Shown: piece after piece, positions 54,398 to 62,584 of the stretch
How positions within the stretch are numbered: the stretch's first letter is position 1
How the letters are laid out: every line of letters begins with the position of its first letter
Source: Spartobacteria bacterium
GTDB taxonomy: Bacteria; Verrucomicrobiota; Verrucomicrobiia; Chthoniobacterales; UBA10450
Direction: 5' to 3'
NCBI GenBank assembly: GCA_021325495.1
Contig: JAJPGZ010000010.1
Span: forward strand, 372,001-436,000
Length of the DNA stretch: 64,000 nt
Notes under the pieces: model-generated
Database searches by the model: none
Told to the model about the DNA's origin: nothing
What the model saw: only the letters and a program-made list of their open reading frames with translations
Position numbers and translations under genes: made by a program

Positions 54398-54799
54398 ATG
54401 AAAAAGTGCAAGCTAGAGTTTAGCAGTCACACCGGAAACCTCGCGCTCATGCGTAATGCGGTGCGAAGTTTTCTCGAGAGCTACGACTTTAGCGACAAGG
54501 AACGCACGCTCATGGTGCTCGGCGTCGATGAAGCGTGCACCAACATCATTCGTTATGCCTACGATTTGGCGGACGATCAATTGATCCTGCTCGAGATCGA
54601 TCGGGTGCGCAACGGGGTGCGGGTACGGTTGCGCGATTACGGCAAGCGCATCATGCCGAACACGCTCAAGACCGAGCGCGCGACCCGACTGAAACCGGGC
54701 GGGCTCGGCTTGCAACTCATGCGCGCGGCGTTCGATTCGGTTCATTACCGGTCGAAAAAGCGCGGCACCGAGCTCGTGCTCATGAAATATTTCGATTAG
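54398..54799 (+). CDS. RsbW-like anti-sigma serine/threonine kinase
   Basis: 133 residues from ATG 54398, a single HATPase_c_2 domain: VLGVDEACTNIIRYAYDLAD (N box), VRLRDYGKRIMP (G1 box) and KPGGLGLQLMRAAFDSVHYR (G2 box). Such kinases inhibit a sigma factor or phosphorylate an STAS antagonist; neither partner is encoded nearby. It is followed by a REP-like element whose first hairpin and T tract could terminate transcription. Confidence 0.88.
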   Translation: MKKCKLEFSSHTGNLALMRNAVRSFLESYDFSDKERTLMVLGVDEACTNIIRYAYDLADDQLILLEIDRVRNGVRVRLRDYGKRIMPNTLKTERATRLKPGGLGLQLMRAAFDSVHYRSKKRGTELVLMKYFD

Positions 54800-54810
54800 C
54801 GATTCTTCGC

Positions 54811-54873
54811 TGTAGGGGACGCTGCTGGCGTCCCGTTTATTTTTCAAAAGGGAAGCTGGCAGCTTCCCCTACA
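54811..54873. repeat. REP-like two-hairpin element
   Basis: Outer arms TGTAGGGG and CCCCTACA; inner stems GGGACGC/GCGTCCC and GGAAGCTG/CAGCTTCC. Nearly the same as the element at 39832-39891. Confidence 0.8.
54816..54844 (+). terminator. Possible intrinsic terminator within the REP-like element
   Basis: Stem GGGACGC (54816-54822), loop TGCTG, GCGTCCC (54828-54834), then GTTTATTTTT. It lies 17 bp after the RsbW-like stop. The stem is short and belongs to a repeat, so the role is tentative. Confidence 0.45.
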
Positions 54874-54905
54874 GAAGAAAATTCGTAAGATCGACATCGT
54901 CCATC

Positions 54906-55904
54906 ATGAAGCCACCGGCGAACGATCCTGCATTTGAAATTTCCTTGCGGCCGCCGGCGTTCGCCGAATTCACCGGCCAGCTCAAAGTGCGCGAGCGTTT
55001 GGAATTGATGGTCGCGGCCGCGACCAAGCGCGGCGACGTGCTCGAACATGTTTTGCTCACCGGGCCGAGTGGTCTCGGAAAAACCACGCTCGCACACATC
55101 ATCGCGCACGAGATGAACGTGAATATTAAAAACACGAGCGGACCGGTGATTGAAAAAGCGGGCGAGCTCGCCGGCCTCCTAACGAGTCTCGAAAAAGGCG
55201 ACGTGTTGTTCATCGACGAAATCCATCGACTGCAACCAACGATCGAGGAATATCTTTACCCGGCGATGGAAGATTACCGGCTCGACATCATCATCGACCA
55301 GGGACCGCAGGCGCGTTCGCTGCGATTGAATTTGCCGAAGTTCACCCTCATCGGCGCGACCACGCGCGCGGGCATGGTGAGCGCGCCGTTGCGTTCGCGT
55401 TTCGGCATGACGGCGCGGCTCGATTATTACCACGCTGAGGAAATGCAGAAAATCATCGTGCGTTCCGCGCAGTTGTTAGGCGTAGATGTCGATCTTGCGG
55501 GCGCCGCGGAAATTGCAACACGAAGTCGCGGAACGCCACGCACGGCAAACAATCTTCTGCGCTGGGTGCGCGATTACGCGCAAGTCAAAGCGAACGGCAA
55601 GATCGACAAGGAGGTCGCCGACGCCGCGCTCACGATGTTGGAGATCGATCGCGACGGGTTCGATCAATGGGACAAACGCATCATCGAAACTTTGATCCAC
55701 AAATTCAACGGCGGCCCGGTGGGATTAAATTCGTTAGCCGTCGCCATCGGGGAAGAGGCCGGCACGCTCGAAGAAGTGAACGAGCCGTATTTGATCATGG
55801 AAGGCTACATCAAACGCACCCCGCAAGGTCGGGTCGCGACCGCGAACGCCTACAAGAAGTTGGGAATGAAACCGCCGAGCGGCGCGCAGGCGGAATTGTT
55901 GTGA
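54906..55904 (+). CDS. ruvB: Holliday junction branch-migration helicase RuvB
   Basis: 332 residues. [19 protein letters not shown], Walker [17 protein letters not shown], Walker [41 protein letters not shown] and a winged-helix C-terminus with [20 protein letters not shown] are all RuvB hallmarks. Motif copies are translated as VDLAGAA in the region before RSRGTP and as KIDKEV later. An inverted repeat separates it from xseA. Confidence 0.97.
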   Translation: MKPPANDPAFEISLRPPAFAEFTGQLKVRERLELMVAAATKRGDVLEHVLLTGPSGLGKTTLAHIIAHEMNVNIKNTSGPVIEKAGELAGLLTSLEKGDVLFIDEIHRLQPTIEEYLYPAMEDYRLDIIIDQGPQARSLRLNLPKFTLIGATTRAGMVSAPLRSRFGMTARLDYYHAEEMQKIIVRSAQLLGVDVDLAGAAEIATRSRGTPRTANNLLRWVRDYAQVKANGKIDKEVADAALTMLEIDRDGFDQWDKRIIETLIHKFNGGPVGLNSLAVAIGEEAGTLEEVNEPYLIMEGYIKRTPQGRVATANAYKKLGMKPPSGAQAELL

Positions 55905-55918
55905 CGCTTTCTCCATTT

Positions 55919-55991
55919 GTCATTCCGAGCGCAGTCGAGGAATCTCCAATTGATTCTCAGTAAGAGATGTCTCGACTTCGCTCGACATGAC
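55919..55991. repeat. Inverted repeat (GTCATTCCGAGC type)
   Basis: Left arm 55919-55946 (GTCATTCCGAGCGCAGTCGA...) and right arm 55964-55991 (...CTCGACTTCGCTCGACATGA) are imperfect inverted copies about 28 bp long. Elements of this CGAGCG-type sequence are scattered between genes in many soil bacteria. The xseA ATG (55987) lies within the right arm. Confidence 0.75.
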
Positions 55992-57282
55992 AGAAACGGC
56001 AGATTTTTTCGGAAGATCGACAAGAGTATTCACGGTCGGCGAATTGACGCGCTCGATTCGCGGAACGCTCGAGACGAAATTCGGCGCGGTGTGGGTGCAG
56101 GGCGAAGTCTCCAATTACAAACCGCACCCGAACGGGCACCAATATTTCACGTTGAAAGACCAGCGCGCCGCGATCGCGTGTGTGATTTGGCGCGACGCGA
56201 TGGCGCCGTTGAGGCAGCCGCTGGTCGATGGCGCGCAAGTGCAAATTTACGGCACCGTCACCGTCTTCGAAGCGCGCGGGCAATATCAGCTCAGCGTGCA
56301 AATTCTGCAGCAACGCGGGCTCGGCGTGTTGCAGGCGAAATTCGAAGCGCTCAAGCGTAAACTCGAAGCCGAAGGTTTGTTTGCGGCGGAACGCAAACGC
56401 GCGCTGCCGAAATTTCCGCGAAAAATCGGGATCGTAACTTCGCCGAGCGGCGCGGCCATTCGCGACATCTTGAATGTCCTGCGGCGACGCGCGCCGTGGT
56501 TGTCGATCTTGATTAATCCGGTGCGGGTGCAGGGAACGGGCGCGGCGCAGGAAATCGCGGTCGCGATTCGTGAGCTGGCCATGCCTAACGACGCGTTTAC
56601 ACCTGTCGATCTTATCGTGGTCACGCGTGGCGGCGGGAGCATGGAGGATCTTTGGGAATTCAATGAGGAAATTGTCGCGCGCACGATTGCGTCGATTGAT
56701 GTGCCGGTCGTTTCCGCGATCGGCCACGAAATCGATTTCACGATTTGCGATTTCGTCGCGGACTTGCGCGCGCCGACGCCGAGCGCGGCGGCGGAATTGA
56801 TCGTGCCCGACGTTGTCGATCTTGCGCGGAGAACCGATGTGTTCGCGCGCGCGATCACGCGCGAGCTGCGCAAGCGCATGCGCGACGCGCAACAGCAGAT
56901 CGATCTCGTCCGCGGCGCATTGCAACGCGGCATCAAACACAAGATCGACAACTGCAGACAATGCGTGGTGCAAATTGCGCGCGCCTTGATTGCCCACAGC
57001 CCGGTGCGCGAACTGCAAATGCGCCGAAATAGGATTGTCGATCTTGCGCGGCGTTTAACGGATTCACCGCAACGCCTGATTGAATCCTCGCGGCATCGCT
57101 TTCGCGAACTCGAAAGCGTTCTGCGTGTTCTTGGTCCGGACGCAACGCTTCGCCGCGGCTACAGCCTAACGACCGACGAACGCGGTCAAATCATTCGCAG
57201 CGTGGTGTCGGTTAAACTGAAAATGAAAATCCGCACGCGTGTGAGCGACGGCGAATTCCGATCCGACGTTACGGATAAGTGA
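55987..57282 (+). CDS. xseA: Exodeoxyribonuclease VII large subunit
   Basis: 431 residues. N-terminal OB fold (FTVGELTRSIRGTLETKFGA, VWVQGEVSNYKPHPNGHQYF, TLKDQRAAIACVIW), then the catalytic domain with IGIVTSPSGAAIRDIL, VTRGGGSMEDLWEFNEE, VSAIGHEIDFTICDFVADLR and TPSAAAELIVP. A coiled-coil region and C-terminal RRGYSLT follow. It degrades single-stranded DNA with XseB, which is not in the window. Start ATG inside an inverted repeat. Six exact motif copies, an unusually high density, translated as RST, LSIL, VDL and KID. Confidence 0.95.
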   Translation: MTETADFFGRSTRVFTVGELTRSIRGTLETKFGAVWVQGEVSNYKPHPNGHQYFTLKDQRAAIACVIWRDAMAPLRQPLVDGAQVQIYGTVTVFEARGQYQLSVQILQQRGLGVLQAKFEALKRKLEAEGLFAAERKRALPKFPRKIGIVTSPSGAAIRDILNVLRRRAPWLSILINPVRVQGTGAAQEIAVAIRELAMPNDAFTPVDLIVVTRGGGSMEDLWEFNEEIVARTIASIDVPVVSAIGHEIDFTICDFVADLRAPTPSAAAELIVPDVVDLARRTDVFARAITRELRKRMRDAQQQIDLVRGALQRGIKHKIDNCRQCVVQIARALIAHSPVRELQMRRNRIVDLARRLTDSPQRLIESSRHRFRELESVLRVLGPDATLRRGYSLTTDERGQIIRSVVSVKLKMKIRTRVSDGEFRSDVTDK

Positions 57283-57961
57283 GGACGCCGTTCGGATCTC
57301 CGGCGGTCACTGTTCCGGCAGCTTCGCCCGGTTTTTTTCCGACGGTTGATTCGAACGCAGCGGTGCCCGCTGCGCCAGCGGTCGCAGTCGCGTTGGCTTT
57401 ACGAAGAACACTTCCGTCTCCACCTTTGCGGATCACGACAAAACCCTTGTCACCATAAGGTCCGGCGGGCGTCGCCGGAAAAGCAGTATCGTACGTGTAA
57501 TTAGAAGTTACGGCGAAGATCACATTCGAACCGTCGTTGCTGGTTACAGGATAAACTTTCAGCGCACTTTTCGTCCCGCTCAAGGTGACGGTGGTCACGT
57601 TGTTCGCTGTCGAACTGGTCGCGGTGCAAGTAGCGCCCGGTGCGCTTAAAAGTTTCGGCAAATCCGAGACCTGCAAATATCCATTCTGGACCAAGTTCGT
57701 GACGTAGGCTTGAAGGTTTGCGAGCGCTGGAGAGTAATCACCCGGCCACGACAGGTTCGCATCGGAATTATTCGAGCCATCGAGCGACATCTGGTAACCG
57801 GCGAGATAGAGTTGGCGCGCGTTGTTCATCGTGCCGGTCATCTGGCCTTTCGTCATCGCGTTCGTTAGGGCGGGAACAGCGAAGGCGGCGATCGTCGCGA
57901 TGATGGCGATGACGACGAGCATTTCGATGAGGGTGAAGGCGGAACGGTTCTTCTTGGTCAT
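57269..57961 (-). CDS. Type IV prepilin-like (pseudopilin) protein
   Basis: 230 residues from ATG 57961. N-terminal class III signal KKNRSAFTLIEMLVVIAIIA with Glu+5 and a hydrophobic helix. The residue before the cleavage site is Ala, not the usual Gly, as often seen in verrucomicrobial and planctomycete prepilins. The mature domain is Ser/Thr/Ala-rich (ATCTATSSTANNVTTVTLSG, AGPYGDKGFVVIRKGGDGSV), like minor or type II secretion pseudopilins. Two tandem AAGATCGACA copies lie 54-79 bp before the start. The 3' end overlaps xseA by 14 bp. Confidence 0.88.
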   Translation of the reverse strand: MTKKNRSAFTLIEMLVVIAIIATIAAFAVPALTNAMTKGQMTGTMNNARQLYLAGYQMSLDGSNNSDANLSWPGDYSPALANLQAYVTNLVQNGYLQVSDLPKLLSAPGATCTATSSTANNVTTVTLSGTKSALKVYPVTSNDGSNVIFAVTSNYTYDTAFPATPAGPYGDKGFVVIRKGGDGSVLRKANATATAGAAGTAAFESTVGKKPGEAAGTVTAGDPNGVLTYP

Positions 57962-58014
57962 GGACGTGGAGTTGGGTTGGGGATCATGCGTGGAAAAATT
58001 CCTAACCGCAAGAC

Positions 58015-58040
58015 AAGATCGACATCTACTAAGATCGACA
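58015..58040 (+). repeat. Tandem AAGATCGACA pair (16-bp period) before the prepilin gene
   Basis: Copies at 58015-58024 and 58031-58040, 6-bp spacer, between the MarC and prepilin genes, close to the likely prepilin promoter. Confidence 0.85.
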
Positions 58041-58041
58041 A

Positions 58042-58614
58042 TCAATGCACCTGCCAGCCGCGCCGGATGAGGCTGATGGCGATGGCGGCAAGCAGGAGCG
58101 CGATAAGTTTCGAGACGCCGCGCAGGCCTTGTTTGCCCATCCAGCGGGTGAAGCGCTCGGCGTTGCACAAGGCGACGGCGACGAGCAACAGGTTCACGAT
58201 CAACGCTGCGACCGTGAGAAAAATGCCGACGCTGTCGATCAAAATTAAAAGCGCGGTGAGCAACGCCGGCCCGGCGATGAGCGGCATGCCCAACGGGACT
58301 ACGCCGAAATCGTCGTCCGTATTCCGATCGGCACGACCGAAGCCGACGAGCTCGCGCACAGCGAGGGCGAGCAGGATTAATCCGCCGGCGACTTGGAAAT
58401 CGGCGACGGAAATTCCCAGCGCGTTAAAAATTCCTTTACCGAGAAAGATGAAGCCGACGGCGACGCACAGGCCGGTGAGAATTCCGAGATAGGCCTGATG
58501 TCGACGATTTTCGTGCGAAGCGCTGTGGCCCAGGCCGATGAAAAGCGCGACCAGACCGATGGGGTCGATGGCGACGAAGATCGGGATCAAGGCGGCGAGG
58601 AATTTTTCGAACAC
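58042..58614 (-). CDS. MarC-family integral membrane protein
   Basis: 190 residues, about six helices. LIPIFVAIDPIGLVALFIGL at the N-terminus, GGLILLALAVREL and VVPLGMPLIAGPALLTALLI match the MarC/UPF0056 family pattern. Function unknown; the link to antibiotic resistance in E. coli was not confirmed. GTG start at 58614. The 3' end stops one base after the tandem motif pair. Confidence 0.9.
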   Translation of the reverse strand: MFEKFLAALIPIFVAIDPIGLVALFIGLGHSASHENRRHQAYLGILTGLCVAVGFIFLGKGIFNALGISVADFQVAGGLILLALAVRELVGFGRADRNTDDDFGVVPLGMPLIAGPALLTALLILIDSVGIFLTVAALIVNLLLVAVALCNAERFTRWMGKQGLRGVSKLIALLLAAIAISLIRRGWQVH

Positions 58615-58623
58615 AATTTAATT

Positions 58624-58656
58624 TTGCGACGGTCATAGACCGCCGCTACAGAAGAA
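58624..58656. repeat. REP-like element directly before the M3 peptidase gene
   Basis: TTGCGACGGTCATAGACCG then CCGCTACAGAAGAAG, containing the palindrome GGTC-ATA-GACC. It matches 60876-60908 except for the compensated stem bases, and both lie immediately before a secreted peptidase start codon. Confidence 0.75.
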
Positions 58657-58659
58657 GCC

Positions 58660-60795
58660 ATGAAAATCTACATGTCGATCTTGTGCGGCATCGCCGTTGT
58701 CGATCTTAGCGCGGCCGAGATGAAAACGGTGAACGATTTCCGCGCGGCCGCGGACAAAGCAAGGGCGGTGTTGACCGTTCCAGATTGGGAACAAACGCCG
58801 GACGCAGTCGACGCGATGATGAAGAGCGCGATCGACAAAGCGAACAAGGCGCTGGATGCGATCGGCGCGCAGGACCTGAGCAAGGTGACCTTCAAGAGCA
58901 CGGTGGTGGCGCTGGATGATCTTGGTTACGAAGCGAGTCTGGCGGCGAACAAGGCGCAGATCATCAAAGAGACGAACACGAATGAAGCGATGCGCACCGC
59001 CGGCGAGAACGCGGTGAAGGTTTTTCAGGATTGGGCGGTAGGCGTTGATTATCGCGAAGACGTTTACAAGGCGATGAAGGCGTTCGCGGCGACGAAGCCG
59101 AAATTATCGGGCGAAGACAAAAAACTTTTCGACGAGACGATGCGCGATTATCGCCGCGCCGGTTTGGATTTGCCGCCGGAGAAAAAGAAAGAAGTGGAGC
59201 AGTTGCGCAAAGATCTGGCGAGAGTCGGGACCGATTTCGATTCGAACATCGTCAAGGCGCAGGCGCCGGTCGTATTCACGAAAGCGGAGCTCGATGGCTG
59301 CCCGGAAAGCTTTTTTGCATCGCCCGGAATCAAGACCGGCGATGACGCCTATACCGTGATGGCGAACGTGACGTGGCAGTTCATCGCCGTCCAAGAAAAC
59401 GCGAAGAGCGAAGCGACGCGCAAAAAACTTTACGTGATTCACGATTCGTTAGCCAAAGACACGAACCGCGCCGTGCTCAATCAAATGCTCGATTTGCGAA
59501 ACAAGATTGCGCTCCGGCTCGGTTACAAATCGTGGGACGATTTCCAGACGGAAGTGCGATTGGCCAAATCGGGCGCGGGCGCGAAATCGTACATCGACAA
59601 TCTCATTACCGGGACGCAGCCGAAATTCGCGGCCGAAGTTGCGGAGCTACAAAAAATGAAAGCGGCCGACACGGGCGACGCGAATGCGAAGATCGGCGTA
59701 TGGGACTGGCGTTATTACGACAACCAGCTCGTGAAACAAAAGTACGCGGTCGATAAGGAAGAGCTGCGCAACTTTTTCCCGTTCCAAAAAGCACTCGAAG
59801 GCATGTTCCACATTTACCAGAGCATCTTCGGTCTGCGCTTCGATCAAATCACGCCGCCGCAGAAATGGATCGACGATTTGCAGCTCTATATGGTGAGCGA
59901 CGCGGCCACGAACGAGCCGCTCGGCATGTTCTACCTCGACATGTTTCCGCGCGAAGGAAAATACAATCACTTCGCCGAGTTCGAAATCGTCGGCGGGAAA
60001 TTGTTAGGCGACGGGAAATATCAACGCCCGACGGTGGCGTTGCTCTGTAATTTTCCGCCACCGAGCGGCGATAAGCCGTCGCTCATGACGCATCAGGACG
60101 TGGAAACGCTCTTCCACGAGTTCGGTCACGCCCTGCACACCATTACGACCCGGGCGCATTATCATCGCTTCGCCGGCACGAACGTGCCGCTCGATTTTGT
60201 CGAAGCGCCGTCGCAGATGCTGCAAAACTGGGTTTGGGACAAAAAGGTGCTCGACACTTTCGCGGCTGATTACCGCGATCCGTCCAAAAAAATTCCGGCG
60301 GAAACGATTCAGAAGATGAACGACGCAAAAAAAGCGACGGCCGGAATTTTTTACCGGCGGCAATTTGCGTTCGCATCGTTAGACCTCGGCATGCATGACG
60401 CGCATCCGGAAGGCGCGCATTGGGATTGTGTCGAGATTTCGAATCCGATCCTCGAAAAAGTTTTTCTGCCGATCGATCCGAGCACGACGTTCGTCACCTA
60501 CTTCGGTCACATGAATGGCTACGACGCCGGCTATTACGGCTACGCGTGGGCCGACGCGATCGCGGCAGACATGGCGACAGTGTTTGAAAAAGCGAAGGAC
60601 GGCTACCAGGACAAACAGGCCGGCATGAAATTGCGTAATGAAATTTATGCGCAAGGCGATTCGCGCGACGTAACGGTGTCGATCGAAAAATTCCTCGGGC
60701 GCAAACAATCGGTGCAGCCATTCCTGGAAAAAATTGGCGCCGCGGCGACTGATAAAAAGGAAAAACCGGCCGGGCCGTCTAACGAGAGCCGTTAA
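58660..60795 (+). CDS. Secreted M3-family oligopeptidase
   Basis: 711 residues. A short signal peptide (MKIYMSILCGIAVVDLSAA) is written largely by two motif copies (58673, 58698). The helical N-terminal half is followed by the catalytic domain with HQDVETLFHEFGHALHTI (HEXXH as HEFGH) and GTNVPLDFVEAPSQMLQNWV for the third ligand. This pattern is typical of thimet oligopeptidase or dipeptidyl carboxypeptidase. It digests short peptides, here probably in the periplasm. The ATG follows a REP-like element by 3 bp. Confidence 0.93.
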   Translation: MKIYMSILCGIAVVDLSAAEMKTVNDFRAAADKARAVLTVPDWEQTPDAVDAMMKSAIDKANKALDAIGAQDLSKVTFKSTVVALDDLGYEASLAANKAQIIKETNTNEAMRTAGENAVKVFQDWAVGVDYREDVYKAMKAFAATKPKLSGEDKKLFDETMRDYRRAGLDLPPEKKKEVEQLRKDLARVGTDFDSNIVKAQAPVVFTKAELDGCPESFFASPGIKTGDDAYTVMANVTWQFIAVQENAKSEATRKKLYVIHDSLAKDTNRAVLNQMLDLRNKIALRLGYKSWDDFQTEVRLAKSGAGAKSYIDNLITGTQPKFAAEVAELQKMKAADTGDANAKIGVWDWRYYDNQLVKQKYAVDKEELRNFFPFQKALEGMFHIYQSIFGLRFDQITPPQKWIDDLQLYMVSDAATNEPLGMFYLDMFPREGKYNHFAEFEIVGGKLLGDGKYQRPTVALLCNFPPPSGDKPSLMTHQDVETLFHEFGHALHTITTRAHYHRFAGTNVPLDFVEAPSQMLQNWVWDKKVLDTFAADYRDPSKKIPAETIQKMNDAKKATAGIFYRRQFAFASLDLGMHDAHPEGAHWDCVEISNPILEKVFLPIDPSTTFVTYFGHMNGYDAGYYGYAWADAIAADMATVFEKAKDGYQDKQAGMKLRNEIYAQGDSRDVTVSIEKFLGRKQSVQPFLEKIGAAATDKKEKPAGPSNESR

Positions 60796-60805
60796 CAAAT
60801 CTCTT

Positions 60806-60870
60806 CTGTGGTGGCAGCCGTGTCGGCTGCATTTGTTTGGCTCATGCAGGCGACACGCCTGCCACTACAG
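60806..60870. repeat. REP-like two-hairpin element (GTGGCAG variant)
   Basis: Outer arms CTGTGGTGGCAG and CTGCCACTACAG; inner stems GCAGCCG/CGGCTGC and GCAGGCG/CGCCTGC around a TTTG-rich centre. Same architecture as the elements at 39832 and 54811, with a different stem sequence. Confidence 0.7.
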
Positions 60871-60875
60871 CACAT

Positions 60876-60908
60876 TTGCGACGCTCATAGAGCGCCGCTA
60901 CAGAAGAA
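60876..60908. repeat. REP-like element directly before the M28 peptidase gene
   Basis: TTGCGACGCTCATAGAGCG then CCGCTACAGAAGAAG; palindrome GCTC-ATA-GAGC. Compared with 58624-58656 the two stem changes are compensatory, indicating the hairpin is maintained. Confidence 0.75.
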
Positions 60909-60910
60909 GA

Positions 60911-62584
60911 ATGAAAACGACGTTCGTTATCCTTCTTCTCAGTACGATGTCGATCTTCGGCGCGGAGCCGGAAGATAAACTCAAACCCGCGCTCGATGTC
61001 ATCACCCCGGACGCGATGCTGGCGCATATCAAAACGCTTTCGTCCGATGAATTTGAAGGGCGCGCGCCCGGTTCGAAAGGCGAAGAGTTGTCGATCAACT
61101 ATATCGAGGAACAATTTCGCCGCGTCGGATTGAAGCCGGGAAATCCGGACGGCACGTATCTTCAGGAAGTTCCGCTCGCGGGAATCAAAAGCGATCCGCA
61201 CATGACGCTCACGGTGAATGGCAAGCCGCCGATGGATTTGAAATTTCCCGATGACTTCGTCGCGTCATCGGCGCGATTGCAGGACAAGATCGACATCAAC
61301 AATTCGGACATCGTGTTCGTCGGCTACGGAATCGTCGCGCCGGAATACGGCTGGGACGACTACAAAGATGTCGATGTTAAGGGCAAAACGATTTTGATGT
61401 TGATCAACGATCCGCCCATTCCCGATCCGAACGATCCGTCGAAGCTGGACGAGAAAATGTTCAAGGGCCGCGCGATGACGTATTACGGTCGCTGGACTTA
61501 CAAATACGAAATCGCGGCGCAACGCGGCGCGGCCGCGGCCATCATCATTCACGAGACCGAGCCGGCGGCGTATCCGTGGCAGGTCGTGCGCACGAGTTGG
61601 TCGAAGGAAAATTTCGAGCTCGACGCGCCTAACAAAAACATGGACGCGGTGCAGGCACGTTCCTGGATCACGCTCGATGTCGCAAAGAAACTGTTCGCGG
61701 ATGCGGGACAGGATTTCGATGCGCTCAAGAAATCAGCCATCACGAAAAATTTTCGCCCGGTCGCGCTCAACGCGAAATGCAAGATCGACATCAAGCAAGC
61801 GGTGCGCTCGTTCAAATCGCATAACGTCATTGGCAAACTCGAAGGCAGCGATGAAGCGTTGAAGAACGAATACGTTCTCTACACCGCGCACTGGGACCAT
61901 CTCGGCAAACATCCCGAGCTCGTCGGCGATCAAATTTTCAATGGCGCGGTCGACAACGCGTCCGGCGACGCCGCGGTCATGCAGCTCGCGGCCGCGTTCA
62001 CGAAATTAAATCCGCCGCCGAAACGTAGCGTCCTCTTCATGTGCACGACGGCCGAGGAAGCCGGTTTGTTAGGCGCGAAATGGTACGCGCTGCATCCGCT
62101 CTATCCGCTCGAGAAAACGCTGGCCGATATCAACATCGACAGCATGAACGTCTGGGGCAAAGCGCGCGATGTCGAAGACACCAGCTTCAGCTTTTCCGAT
62201 CTCGACGACATGCTCGCCGCCGCCGCGAAACGTCAGGGCCGCGTCATGATTCCAAATCCGCGCTCGGAAAAAGGCAGCATCTACCGCGCGGACAATTTCG
62301 AATTCAGCAAAGTCGGTCTCCCGTCGCTTTATATCGGCAACAAAGTCCATCTCCTCTCGCGCGCCGAGAACGCGCCGCTGCGCGTCGATGAATTCGATTT
62401 GAAAGATTACCATCAAGTCAGCGACGAAGTTCACTCCGATTGGGACCTGAGCGGCGCGGTGCAAGATGTCGATCTTCTCTTCGAAGTCGGCTACCAAGTT
62501 GCGAACGGCGACAAATTCCCGGAATGGAAACCGGGTAACGAATTCAAATCGAAGCGCGATGCGATGATGACTACCCATAAATGA
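60911..62584 (+). CDS. Secreted M28-family aminopeptidase with PA domain
   Basis: 557 residues from ATG 60911. Signal peptide MKTTFVILLLSTMSIFGA (MSIF from a motif copy). A PA-type insert (about 110-290) includes VFVGYGIVAPEYGWDDYKDV and KTILMLINDPP. The zinc site is formed by YTAHWDHLGKHPEL, NGAVDNASGDAAV and FMCTTAEEAGLLGAKWY, with DINIDSMN after it; these are the M28 ligands and catalytic Glu. The C-terminal 30 residues (VQDVDLLFEVGYQVANGDKF) are duplicated downstream at 63023. The stop overlaps the toxin start (ATGA). Confidence 0.92.
   Translation: MKTTFVILLLSTMSIFGAEPEDKLKPALDVITPDAMLAHIKTLSSDEFEGRAPGSKGEELSINYIEEQFRRVGLKPGNPDGTYLQEVPLAGIKSDPHMTLTVNGKPPMDLKFPDDFVASSARLQDKIDINNSDIVFVGYGIVAPEYGWDDYKDVDVKGKTILMLINDPPIPDPNDPSKLDEKMFKGRAMTYYGRWTYKYEIAAQRGAAAAIIIHETEPAAYPWQVVRTSWSKENFELDAPNKNMDAVQARSWITLDVAKKLFADAGQDFDALKKSAITKNFRPVALNAKCKIDIKQAVRSFKSHNVIGKLEGSDEALKNEYVLYTAHWDHLGKHPELVGDQIFNGAVDNASGDAAVMQLAAAFTKLNPPPKRSVLFMCTTAEEAGLLGAKWYALHPLYPLEKTLADINIDSMNVWGKARDVEDTSFSFSDLDDMLAAAAKRQGRVMIPNPRSEKGSIYRADNFEFSKVGLPSLYIGNKVHLLSRAENAPLRVDEFDLKDYHQVSDEVHSDWDLSGAVQDVDLLFEVGYQVANGDKFPEWKPGNEFKSKRDAMMTTHK

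Noticed and set aside
23262-58040. Tandem motif pairs as short CRISPR-like or minisatellite arrays
   Set aside because: Never more than two units in a row, the unit is only 10 bp and the spacers are 5-6 bp, often in coding sequence. No cas genes are present.
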